A stretch of 28,426 nt of DNA from the NCBI GenBank assembly GCA_003220855.1, contig QHTP01000024.1:1-28426 (forward strand), written 5' to 3'. The stretch's first letter is position 1, and each line of letters starts with the position of its first letter. Shown here in pieces: positions 1 through 7,072 of this stretch. The notes under the pieces were generated by a model, which was not told the origin of the DNA, searched no databases, and was given only the letters and a program-made list of their open reading frames with translations. A program made the position numbers and the translations under genes. Origin of the DNA: Gemmatimonadota bacterium (GTDB lineage Bacteria > Gemmatimonadota > Gemmatimonadetes > Gemmatimonadales > GWC2-71-9).

Positions 1-324
1 CTCGTTCTCTTTCCACAGGTGGAGCGCGCGCGCCGTCAGGTGCGTGTAGATCGCGCGGGGGCCGTAGGTCCCGCGGATGACGCGGGTCTCGCCGCCGGAA
101 CTGGCGCGGGAGTTGCCGGGGCCCCAGGCGTCGACCAGCGTGACGCGGGCGCCGCCGCGGCGCAGCCAGAGGGCGGTCCAACCACCGAACGCGCCGGCGC
201 CGACCACCACCACGTGCGGTTGCTTCGTCATCGAGAGCCCGCCCTTCATCAAGGGGAACATGCGGGCAGCCCCGCCCGCCGCGGCGCAGGCCGCGAGAAA
301 CGAGCGCCGGGGGATCGGCCTCAC
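1..324 (-). CDS. Tat-exported FAD-dependent oxidoreductase, DAO family (3' end outside window)
   Basis: Only the first 108 codons are present; the C-terminal part lies beyond the left edge. The GTG at 324 overlaps the TGA of the upstream aldolase gene (GTGA at 321-324), which argues for this start. It gives a Tat-type leader with PRRSFLAA and an Ala/Gly-rich segment in the first 21 residues. A Rossmann FAD-binding segment follows, HVVVVGAGAFGGW, and then RASSGGETRVIRG, typical of sarcosine/D-amino-acid oxidase-like (DAO) proteins. An internal ATG at 231 would start directly at the Rossmann fold and give a cytosolic protein. Family members oxidise amines or amino acids to imines with release of hydrogen peroxide; the substrate here is unknown. 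It is the last visible gene of a four-gene coupled operon with an aldolase and two amidohydrolases. The family call is firm, export is likely. Confidence 0.8.
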   Translation of the reverse strand, partial: MRPIPRRSFLAACAAAGGAARMFPLMKGGLSMTKQPHVVVVGAGAFGGWTALWLRRGGARVTLVDAWGPGNSRASSGGETRVIRGTYGPRAIYTHLTARALHLWKENE

Positions 325-1226
325 GGCAAGCTGATGCGTGCACTGCGTGCCTCGCGCACCGCCCGGCGCACCGCGTCCCGCTCGACTGCTGGCAGGCTCG
401 GCCCCCACGGGTCGTCGCAGGCATCGTCCGGGATCACGCCGTCGGCCGCCAGGGCCCACAGCATGCGGCGCACGTACCCCTCCAGTGGCGGGATGAACGT
501 CGCCTCGGCGAACCGGTCGCACAGGCCCGACAGGCGGACGAACTTGGCGAAGTTGCCCACACGAAACGATTCGACCAGGGCGCTCTGCAGGTCCGTGAGC
601 GCCGCGCCCATGCCGATCAAGGCCGCCCGCGCCCCCATGGTGAGCGAGTACCCCAGGAAGCGATCCTCCCCGGTGATGAGCAGCTTGTCCGGGTGGTCAC
701 GCATCAGACCCGCGATGCGTCGGAAGGTGACGACTGAATCGAGCGTCGCCACCTTGATCCCGATCACGGCCGGCAGCGCGAGCAGCGCGTGCAAGGTCGC
801 GTTGTCGTAGGCCACGCCCCCCGCGGCCTCGTACAAATAGAAGGCGATCACCGGCAGCTCGCGCCCCAGGGCCTCGTGGTAGCTCACCGGATCGTCGGTG
901 CGCGGGAAGGCCAGAATCGCGTCGGCCCCGCCGGCCTTTGCCTCCGCGGCCATCGCGACGCTGGTCGCTCCGGCGACGATCGTGCTCAGCGGCAGCGCCC
1001 GGCGCCACGCGGCGAGCACCCGGCGCCGGTGGTCGGCCGAGAGGTGCGGTCCGCGGCCCGTGTGCGCCCACACCGCCACACCCGCCACCTGATGCGCCGC
1101 CATCCAGCTGGCATAGGCCCGCAGGGCGTCGTCCGCCACCGTGTCACCCCGGAACGGGACGGGGACGGCGGGGATGACACCCCATTCGAGCGCGGCCGTC
1201 AGGCGGTCCCGAGGAGGCCCGGTCAC
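321..1226 (-). CDS. DapA/N-acetylneuraminate lyase-family aldolase
   Basis: A 301-residue TIM-barrel protein, the usual length for the dihydrodipicolinate synthase/NAL family. These enzymes make or break carbon-carbon bonds next to a keto acid through a lysine Schiff base. The lysine is K158 in GIKVATLDS, and the catalytic tyrosine region is FYLYE (129-133). The usual GTTGE pyruvate-carboxylate motif is replaced by HTGRG near residue 55, so it is probably not a true DapA, and I give no symbol. The frame is open upstream for about 70 codons, but the GTG at 1226 overlaps the preceding TGA (GTGA), fits family length, and is preferred. Coupled to the two amidohydrolases upstream and the exported oxidoreductase downstream, it probably belongs to one catabolic route. 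The substrate cannot be inferred. Confidence 0.85.
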   Translation of the reverse strand: MTGPPRDRLTAALEWGVIPAVPVPFRGDTVADDALRAYASWMAAHQVAGVAVWAHTGRGPHLSADHRRRVLAAWRRALPLSTIVAGATSVAMAAEAKAGGADAILAFPRTDDPVSYHEALGRELPVIAFYLYEAAGGVAYDNATLHALLALPAVIGIKVATLDSVVTFRRIAGLMRDHPDKLLITGEDRFLGYSLTMGARAALIGMGAALTDLQSALVESFRVGNFAKFVRLSGLCDRFAEATFIPPLEGYVRRMLWALAADGVIPDDACDDPWGPSLPAVERDAVRRAVREARSARISLP

Positions 1227-1996
1227 TGCAGCAACCCCGCGCGGGCGTTCTCCGACTCGATGGCCGCGCGCCGCTGTGCGCCGAGATCGAGGAGGTCGAG
1301 CTTCGCGACGGCGTTTTCCGGGATGCGGAGCGGCTGCCCCGTGCCGAACACGAAGCGCTCCACGCCCACCGTCTCCACGAGCATCGCGAGATGATCCTCC
1401 GGCGGGCCCCAGATCCAGCTGATGTCCCACCAGATCCGCGCCGCCTCGTCGGGCGTCGATCCGAAGTGCACCTCCTCGATGAACGCGCGATCCGCGTGCG
1501 TGATCAGCAGCCGTACGGCGTCGTCGCTGCGGATCAACGCGCGCACCGCCGCGGCGGGGAGCTCAGCGGCGCGGTCGTTCGGGTGACGCTGGCGCGCGTC
1601 CTCGAGGCGCACCGCCATCATGAGGGGGAGCTTTGCCGCGCTGCAGGCCGCGGCGAGCACCCGCACCTCGGGCCCCGCCGGGTCGAGGCCGTAGTGCGCC
1701 GGATCGCACCGGACCGCCGGGGCGCCGTGGTCGACCGCCTCTCCCAAGGTCGGCGCCCAGCCGGCGAGCCCCGGGTGCACCGCGGGCACGGGCCGGAGCC
1801 GCCGCTCCCGCGCGACGGTGTCGTACAGCCAGGCGTTCCCCTCCATCGGCTGGCGCCAAAAGAGACTCGGCAGGTGGCTCACCCACGCCTCGTCGATTTG
1901 AACGCGCTCGAGCGCCTGCATCAGCCGCTCGGGAGCCGTACCGGGTACCCGGCGGTAGGGGTAGGCGCCGAGGAAGGCGTTGACGTCGATCCGCAT
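1223..1996 (-). CDS. amidohydrolase-2 family protein lacking the HxH metal motif
   Basis: A 257-residue protein of the amidohydrolase-2 (TIM-barrel metal-dependent hydrolase) fold. It starts MRIDVNAFLGAYPYR, where the neighbouring paralogue has the zinc-binding HxH; here the positions are N6 and F8. Near the C-terminus it has VFGTGQPLRIPE where catalytic members have GTD. These differences mark a known-looking DVNxxLG subgroup whose metal site is altered or absent, so hydrolase activity is doubtful. The ATG at 1996 overlaps the upstream stop (TGATG at 1994-1998), and its own TGA overlaps the start of the aldolase gene (GTGA). Tight coupling to an HxH-containing paralogue suggests the two proteins may form a complex or act on related intermediates; this is inference. 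Confidence 0.8.
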   Translation of the reverse strand: MRIDVNAFLGAYPYRRVPGTAPERLMQALERVQIDEAWVSHLPSLFWRQPMEGNAWLYDTVARERRLRPVPAVHPGLAGWAPTLGEAVDHGAPAVRCDPAHYGLDPAGPEVRVLAAACSAAKLPLMMAVRLEDARQRHPNDRAAELPAAAVRALIRSDDAVRLLITHADRAFIEEVHFGSTPDEAARIWWDISWIWGPPEDHLAMLVETVGVERFVFGTGQPLRIPENAVAKLDLLDLGAQRRAAIESENARAGLLQ

Positions 1997-2796
1997 CAGT
2001 CGGCGGGGAACGCGCCAGGCGGGAAGATGCGCGCCGCGTTCTTCCACTTCACGAGCTCGAGCTGCGCGGGCGACAGGAGGTGCGCGAGGTAGCGCAGCTT
2101 GGCCCACCCGGTCTCCATGGTCAGGTCGGTGCCCCAAAGCAGCCGCTCCACGCCCACCGATTCGAGGCACGCCTCGAGCATACCGCCGTCCACACCGCTC
2201 CCCGAGAGATCGACATACACGTTCGCCACGGTCCGCAGCGCCGCGAGCGAGTGCTGCCAGTCGCCGCCGCCTCCGATGTGGGCGAGAATGAAGCGAACGT
2301 CCGGATGGCGCGCGGCCAGCGCGGCGAGCTCGGCGCCATCCGACGCCTCCTGCCCCGGCCAATCGCGCCGCCGGTGCTGCCACACGTGCTGGAGCACCGG
2401 AACGCCCCGCGCCCGGGCCAGCTCGCAGAGCGGGTCGAGCAGGGGGTCGGTCGCGCGGCGGCTGGCCGCCAGCTTGATCCCCACCATCCCGGCGCCGAGG
2501 CACCGCTCGATCTCGGCACGTGCGTGGGTGGTGTAGTTGGGGTTGACGGTGACATAGCCGCGGACGCGATCGGGGTGCTGCCGCTGGAGCGCGAGCAGGG
2601 CGTCGTTGCCGTAGGTGACGTCCCGCGGCGAGGGAAAGTAGATCGGCGACGTCAGGCCCCAGGTGCCGAGGATCGACGCCACGTGGTGGGTGACCCCGAT
2701 CTTGTCTCCGGCGGACAGGCGGCTGGTGTTGCGCTCGCGCCAGTCGGCGCGCGGTGTCCGGTCATGGTAGAAGTGGGCGTGGATGTCGATGAGCAT
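1996..2796 (-). CDS. amidohydrolase-2 family metal-dependent hydrolase
   Basis: A 266-residue TIM-barrel hydrolase. The N-terminus MLIDIHAHF carries the HxH metal ligands (H6, H8). Further expected ligand regions are VLQHVWQH, LAHIGGGGDWQHS and LLWGTDLTME (the GTD aspartate near the C-terminus). Members of this family hydrolyse or decarboxylate small cyclic or carboxylated substrates; which one applies here cannot be told. It is the first gene of a minus-strand operon with a degenerate paralogue, a DapA-like aldolase and a Tat-exported FAD oxidoreductase. The start at 2796 is unambiguous because MLIDIHAHF is the conserved beginning. Its ATG lies in a CATG palindrome that also gives the ATG of the divergent Yip1-type gene. 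No Shine-Dalgarno sequence is visible, so a very short or leaderless mRNA is possible. Confidence 0.87.
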   Translation of the reverse strand: MLIDIHAHFYHDRTPRADWRERNTSRLSAGDKIGVTHHVASILGTWGLTSPIYFPSPRDVTYGNDALLALQRQHPDRVRGYVTVNPNYTTHARAEIERCLGAGMVGIKLAASRRATDPLLDPLCELARARGVPVLQHVWQHRRRDWPGQEASDGAELAALAARHPDVRFILAHIGGGGDWQHSLAALRTVANVYVDLSGSGVDGGMLEACLESVGVERLLWGTDLTMETGWAKLRYLAHLLSPAQLELVKWKNAARIFPPGAFPAD

Positions 2797-3442
2797 GCAT
2801 GAATTTGAGTTACACGACGGCACGCCGGCCGCCAAGCCGTCGCCCCGGACAGCGCGCAAGCTGCCGGCGTGGCTCATGCGGGCGCAGCGCCTGCTGTTGC
2901 AGCCCACGCAGGAGTGGGCCACGATCGCCGGAGAGTTCACGACCGCCGGCCCGATCTACTGGCGCTACCTCGTGCCCATGGCAGCGATCGGCCCAATCGC
3001 GGCCACGATCGGGGGGATCGTGTTCGGCGAGCGCGGCAGCCTGCTCACGTTCGGCACGGTGCCCGTCAGTCTCGGGACCGCGGTGCAGGCGGGCGTCCTA
3101 GAGTACGTGCTCAATCTGGTCGGCGTCTACGCGCTGGCGGTGGCGATCGACGTGATCGGGGCGTCAATCGGGGCACAGCGGAATCGCGTGCAGGCCCTGA
3201 AGATCGCGGCATACGGCAGCACGCCGTACTGGCTCGCCAGCGTGTTCGCCCTGTTCCCGCGGATCGAGCCGCTGGCGATGCTGGTGGGGCTCTACAGCAT
3301 CCGCTTGTACGCCGCGGGGCTGCCTCCGGTCACCAAGGCCCCGCGCGACAGGACCGCCGCCTACACACTCCTTACGAGCATCGCCGCCACCCTCCTCGTC
3401 TTGATCATCACGGCGATCATCACCCGCCTGGTGGTCAGCTAG
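2795..3442 (+). CDS. Yip1-family integral membrane protein
   Basis: A 215-residue polytopic protein. After a hydrophilic N-terminus, RLLLQPTQEWATIAGE matches the opening helix seen in bacterial Yip1-domain proteins. About five hydrophobic segments follow: IYWRYLVPMAAIGPIAATIGG, a long one around EYVLNLVGVYALAVAIDVIG, then YWLASVFALF, the PLAMLVGLYSI region, and a C-terminal LLTSIAATLLVLIITAII segment. Bacterial members have no settled function. I place the start at 2795 because the first codons there (CAT GAA TTT GAG TTA) are AT-rich, as often at true starts, and because GC-rich third positions continue from there. ATGs at 2783 and 2789 are in frame and possible; 2876 would shorten it by 27 residues. 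The stop TAG shares a CTAG with the convergent permease. Confidence 0.75.
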   Translation: MHEFELHDGTPAAKPSPRTARKLPAWLMRAQRLLLQPTQEWATIAGEFTTAGPIYWRYLVPMAAIGPIAATIGGIVFGERGSLLTFGTVPVSLGTAVQAGVLEYVLNLVGVYALAVAIDVIGASIGAQRNRVQALKIAAYGSTPYWLASVFALFPRIEPLAMLVGLYSIRLYAAGLPPVTKAPRDRTAAYTLLTSIAATLLVLIITAIITRLVVS

Positions 3443-4242
3443 GCCCGCTCCCGAAACGCCGTGCGGGTCACCCCGCCCTCGCGGGCGAGGAGCGGCGCGG
3501 CGGCGACGAGCCCCGCGACCGCGAACCCGGCGAGGGCCGCGACGTCGAGCCACGGCGACAGCTCCCCACCATACCCGGCGCCCGCCCACGCGCCCAGCAG
3601 CGCGTGCTTGAGCAGATCCACGCCGTAGGCCAGCGGGTTGACGTAGGCGACGAGACGCAGCACCGGTCCGAGGTGGCGCACCGGGTACAGCGCACCCGAC
3701 AGGAACAGCATCGGAAAGACGACGAAGTTCATCACCCCGGCGAAGTTCTCGAGGGAGCGGATGCTCGCGGCGAGCACGAGGCCAACGGCACCCAACGCGA
3801 GGCTGGAGAGCACCAGGGCCAATCCGGCGAGCAGGCCGTCCGCGAGGCTGGGTCGCAAGTGAACGAGCGGCAGCAGCAGGGCCGCGACCACCACCGCCTG
3901 CGTCGTCCCGAGCACGGTGGCTCCCAGCGCCTTGCCGAGCGCGATCGTGCTGCGCCGGATCGGCGCCACGAGCACCATCCGGAGGACGCCGGCGTCGCGG
4001 TCCGTGACGGTCGACAGCGCCGCGAGCAGCGCGCCGAACATCACTACCATCCCGAGCAGCCCCGGCGCCATGTAGACCCGGTAGTCGATTTCGTTGCGCC
4101 CGGCGAAGACGGCCGCATACCCCGCACCCGCGAATATCAGCCACACGAACGGCCGCCCGATGCTCGCGAGCACGCGAGCTCGCTGCCGCCGGAACCGCAC
4201 CAGCTCGCGGACGACGATCCCGTACACCGCGCGCATGCTCAC
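3439..4242 (-). CDS. ABC-2 type transporter permease, DrrB-like, in pqq operon
   Basis: About 267 residues, an ABC2-type membrane subunit. It has roughly six hydrophobic segments, among them VWLIFAGAGYAAVF, LLGMVVMFGALLAAL, VLGTTQAVVVAALLLPL, LVLSSLALGAVGLVLA, the FVVFPMLFLSGALYPV segment and a C-terminal LAGFAVAGLVAAAPLL. The motif FPMLFLSGALYPVRHL followed by NPLAYGVDLL is typical of DrrB/NodJ-type export permeases. It pairs with the ATPase just upstream: the GTG at 4242 overlaps its stop (GTGA), with an ATG two codons later (4236) as an alternative start. It is the last gene of the PQQ operon, so export of PQQ or a PQQ-related compound is a reasonable but unproven role. Its TAG shares a CTAG with the convergent Yip1 gene, leaving no room for a separate terminator. 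Confidence 0.85.
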   Translation of the reverse strand: MSMRAVYGIVVRELVRFRRQRARVLASIGRPFVWLIFAGAGYAAVFAGRNEIDYRVYMAPGLLGMVVMFGALLAALSTVTDRDAGVLRMVLVAPIRRSTIALGKALGATVLGTTQAVVVAALLLPLVHLRPSLADGLLAGLALVLSSLALGAVGLVLAASIRSLENFAGVMNFVVFPMLFLSGALYPVRHLGPVLRLVAYVNPLAYGVDLLKHALLGAWAGAGYGGELSPWLDVAALAGFAVAGLVAAAPLLAREGGVTRTAFRERA

Positions 4243-4991
4243 CCGGCTCCCGTCTCGGCCAGCGGGTGGCCGGTGCGCGCCAGGAACACCTCCTCGAGCG
4301 ACCCGACGCCGGTGGTGCGTTTCAAGTCGGCCGGTGTCCCCAACGCCACGAGCCGCCCGTGATCCATCACGGCCACGCGGTCGCACGGCTCCGCCTCCTC
4401 CACGTAATGCGTCGTGAGGAACACGGTCAGGCCGGACGCCTGGCGCAGCCGGCGGATCAGATCCCACAGCGAGCGACGGGCGCGCGGGTCGAGGCCGGCC
4501 GTCGGCTCGTCCAGGAACAGCACGCGGGGCTCGTGCAGCATGCCGCGGGCCAGGTCCGCGGCACGGCGCATGCCCCCCGAGAGGGTGCGCACCGGATCGG
4601 CGCGGCGCTCGAACAGCCCGAACTGGCGGACGAGCGCCTCGATCCGCGGCACGGCGAGTCGCCCGGGCAGGTTCCACAAGCGGGCGGCGAAGCGGAGGTT
4701 CTCCTGGACGGTGAGATCGCGGTCCAGCGTGGTCTCCTGGAACACGAGGCCGATGACGCGCCGGACGGCGAGGTCGTCCCTCGCCACGTCGTGCCCCCCG
4801 ACGCGCGCCGTCCCGCGGGTCGGCGCGAGCAGCGTGGCGAGCAGATGGACGGTGGTGGTTTTGCCGGCCCCGTTCGGCCCGAGCAGGCCGAAGAACTCTC
4901 CTTCGCGGACGTCGAGGTCGAGCTGATCGAGCGCGCGGATCGAGCCGAAATCCTTGCCGAGCCCGCGCGCCTCGATCGCGGCGGCGGTCAT
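4239..4991 (-). CDS. ABC transporter ATP-binding protein, DrrA-like, in pqq operon
   Basis: A 250-residue ABC ATPase that powers the adjacent permease from the cytoplasmic face. Walker A is GPNGAGKTTT (about residues 39-48), the Q-loop lies in GLVFQETTLDRDLTVQENL, the signature is LSGGMRR, Walker B is VLFLDEPTAGLDP and the H-loop is TTHYVEEAE. The C-terminal tail with TTGVGSLEEVFLARTG is usual for DrrA/CcmA-type exporters. The ATG at 4991 overlaps the pqqE stop (ATGA), so it is translationally coupled to PQQ synthesis. ABC genes are known next to PQQ-dependent alcohol dehydrogenase loci in pseudomonads, where TIGRFAM models exist for such subunits; whether this pair is orthologous needs a search. 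Confidence 0.92.
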   Translation of the reverse strand: MTAAAIEARGLGKDFGSIRALDQLDLDVREGEFFGLLGPNGAGKTTTVHLLATLLAPTRGTARVGGHDVARDDLAVRRVIGLVFQETTLDRDLTVQENLRFAARLWNLPGRLAVPRIEALVRQFGLFERRADPVRTLSGGMRRAADLARGMLHEPRVLFLDEPTAGLDPRARRSLWDLIRRLRQASGLTVFLTTHYVEEAEPCDRVAVMDHGRLVALGTPADLKRTTGVGSLEEVFLARTGHPLAETGAG

Positions 4992-6091
4992 CCTCTCCCG
5001 GCGAGCGCGCGCGACGCAGGGGCCGCGCGGTAGGTCCACTCCTCGGGTTCGCGCTCGTCCGCGAGCGCGGCGTCGATCAGATGGCGATGCGGCGAGAGGG
5101 AGCACACCGGATCCGTGATGCCCGCGTCGCCCGCGACCAGGAAGGCCTGGCAACGGCACCCGCCGAAATCCTGCGTCTTGCGCGGGCACGAGCGGCACGG
5201 CTCGGGCATCCAGGCGTCGCCGCGGAACCGGTTGAACGCGGCGGAGTGCTCCCAGATCCAGTCGAGCGGGTGGTCCCGCACGTTCTCGAAGGTCAACGTG
5301 GTGATCCGGCCCGCCGCATGACAGGGCCACACCTCGCCCGCCGGCGTGACGGTCATGTAGGCGCGCCCCCAGCCGCCCATGCACGGCTTGGGGAACTGCT
5401 CGTGGTAGTCGGGGAGGACCCACACGATCTCGAGCCTCGTCCCGAGGCGGGCCCGCTCCCGCTCGACCACCTGCCACGCCGCGGCAAGCTGAGCCTTGGT
5501 CGGCATGAGCGCGTCGCGATTGTGGAGCGCCCACCCGTAGAACTGCGTGTTGGCGAGCTCGATCCGTTCGGCGCCGAGCGATTCGGCAAGCCGGATCAGT
5601 GCCTCGACCTGGTGGAGATTGCGGCGGTGCAGCACCACGTTGACGGTCAGCGGAAACCCCAGCTCGCGCGTGTAATGGTACGCCGCGATCTTGTCCCGGT
5701 AGGACGCCGTGCCCGCGATCTCGTCCGAGAGTTCCGCGTCGGCGCCTTGGACGCTGATCTGCACGTGGTCGAGCCCCGCCGCTTTCAGGCCGGCCAACCG
5801 CTCCCTGGTGAGCCGGAAGGCCGAGGTGATCAACGACGTATACAGCCCCAGTCCATGCGCGGTGCGGACCAGCTGCTCCAGGTCGGGCCGCAACGTGGGC
5901 TCGCCGCCGGAGAGCCCGAGCTGCAGCACACCGAGCGCCTTGGCTTCGCGGAACACACGGCACCATTCATCGGTCGAGAGCTCGCGCTTGAAGCGCGGGC
6001 CGGCGAAGTCCAGCGGGTTCGAGCAGTAGGGACATTGCAGCGGACACTTGTACGTCAGCTCGGCGAGCAGCCAGAGAGGTTTAGGGTCCAT
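4988..6091 (-). CDS. pqqE: PqqE, radical SAM/SPASM enzyme of PQQ synthesis
   Basis: A 367-residue radical SAM enzyme that forms the carbon-carbon bond between the glutamate and tyrosine side chains of PqqA, acting with PqqD. The radical SAM cluster motif is C16xxxC20xxC23 in LTYKCPLQCPYC, followed by the GGEP motif at 62-65. All SPASM auxiliary-cluster ligands can be matched at a constant offset to the well studied Methylobacterium enzyme: C237, C257, C299, C302, C312, C314, C330, and also D308, the unusual aspartate ligand of the second auxiliary cluster. The enzyme therefore looks fully functional. It overlaps the end of pqqD by 11 bp and its TGA overlaps the start of the ABC ATPase. Length is normal for the family. 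Confidence 0.97.
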   Translation of the reverse strand: MDPKPLWLLAELTYKCPLQCPYCSNPLDFAGPRFKRELSTDEWCRVFREAKALGVLQLGLSGGEPTLRPDLEQLVRTAHGLGLYTSLITSAFRLTRERLAGLKAAGLDHVQISVQGADAELSDEIAGTASYRDKIAAYHYTRELGFPLTVNVVLHRRNLHQVEALIRLAESLGAERIELANTQFYGWALHNRDALMPTKAQLAAAWQVVERERARLGTRLEIVWVLPDYHEQFPKPCMGGWGRAYMTVTPAGEVWPCHAAGRITTLTFENVRDHPLDWIWEHSAAFNRFRGDAWMPEPCRSCPRKTQDFGGCRCQAFLVAGDAGITDPVCSLSPHRHLIDAALADEREPEEWTYRAAPASRALAGRG

Positions 6092-6359
6092 AGAGCACCA
6101 GGCCCTTCTCCGCCAGTCCGTCGAGAAACGCGGCGACGTCGCGCTCGAGCCCCGTCACGTCGTAGCGCCGCTCCAGCGTCGCCACGATGTCGGCGAGCGA
6201 GCGTACCCCGTCGCACAACGCGAGGATCTCCGCACCGGTGGGGTTGAGTCCCACCAGGCCTTCGGGATAGAGCAGCACCTCACGCCCCCGGACCTCATCT
6301 CGCTGGAGGCGCGCCTTGGCATGGAGGCGCGGAACAGCCGCCGCCGTCGCGGGACTCAT
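6081..6359 (-). CDS. pqqD: PqqD, PqqA-binding chaperone of PQQ synthesis
   Basis: A 92-residue protein that binds the PqqA peptide and presents it to PqqE. The conserved LNPTGAEILALCDG segment lies near residues 38-51, followed by the three-helix part SLADIVATLERRYDV and a C-terminal EKGLVLYG. N-terminal PRLHAKARLQRDEVRG is also typical (PRLxxxxRLxxDxxRGxxVLLYPEG). The start ATG at 6359 overlaps the pqqC stop (ATGA), and its TAA lies 11 bp inside pqqE, so C, D and E are tightly coupled and probably made in fixed ratio. Nothing is missing relative to the family. Confidence 0.96.
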   Translation of the reverse strand: MSPATAAAVPRLHAKARLQRDEVRGREVLLYPEGLVGLNPTGAEILALCDGVRSLADIVATLERRYDVTGLERDVAAFLDGLAEKGLVLYGP

Positions 6360-7072
6360 GTGCCGGCTCCAGGCAGCGGGCCCCGCTCCACCGCGTCCAG
6401 GAGGCACCACAGCACGTCGCACTTGAACTCGAGCGCGGCGACCGCGCGGTCCTGGTCGGCGGGATTTCGGAACCGCTCGGTGACGAGCCCGAGCGCGTAG
6501 TCCGCGTCACGGGGCGCCTGCTGCAGACGATTCTTGAAGTACTGCAGGCCGTCGGGATCCACCCACGTGTAGTGGCCGAGCATCGCGGCGAGCCGCTCCT
6601 TGACGATCAGCGGGGCGAACATCTCCGTGAGCGATGCGGCCACCGCCTCGAGCCAGGGCCTCGATCGGCAGAAGTTGACGTAGGCATCCACCGCAAAGCG
6701 CACACCGGGGAGCAGCCGCCGCTGCTCGAGCAGCTCGGGGCGCTTCACCCCCATCGCTTCGCCCAGCCGCAGCCACGCTTCGATGCCGCCTTCTGCGCCC
6801 GGCTGCCCGTCGTGATCGATGACGCGCTGGATCCACTGCTGGCGCACCTCGCGCTCCGGGCAATTGGCGAGAATCAGCGCGTCTTTCACCGGAATGTTGA
6901 TCTGGTAGTAGAAGCGGTTCGCGACCCAGAGCTGCAGCTCCTCGCGTGACAACTCGCCGCGGTGCATCCGCTGGTTGAACGGGTGCAGATGGTGATAGCG
7001 GCGCTCCAGCAGCTCACGCAGCCGGTGCGCCAACGCGGCGACCGGAGCTTGCGAGCGCAGCGGCGCGCTCAC
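6356..7072 (-). CDS. pqqC: PqqC, pyrroloquinoline-quinone synthase
   Basis: A 238-residue helical cofactorless oxidase that carries out the last ring closure and oxidation steps giving PQQ. Family motifs are clear: RYHHLHPFNQRMHRGELS (25-42), WVANRFYYQINIPVKDA (49-65), DHDG (86-89) and the LGHYTWVDPDGLQYFKNRL segment (165-183). The conserved active-site His, Tyr and Arg positions in these segments are retained. The start is GTG at 7072, which overlaps the pqqB stop (GTGA); no ATG exists near the conserved N-terminus. The TGA overlaps the pqqD ATG. Confidence 0.97.
   Translation of the reverse strand: MSAPLRSQAPVAALAHRLRELLERRYHHLHPFNQRMHRGELSREELQLWVANRFYYQINIPVKDALILANCPEREVRQQWIQRVIDHDGQPGAEGGIEAWLRLGEAMGVKRPELLEQRRLLPGVRFAVDAYVNFCRSRPWLEAVAASLTEMFAPLIVKERLAAMLGHYTWVDPDGLQYFKNRLQQAPRDADYALGLVTERFRNPADQDRAVAALEFKCDVLWCLLDAVERGPLPGAGT

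Noticed and set aside
2869..4362. Plus-strand open frame of 497 codons
   Set aside because: Overlaps the Yip1 gene in another frame and runs antisense to the ABC permease and ATPase; composition is shadow-like.
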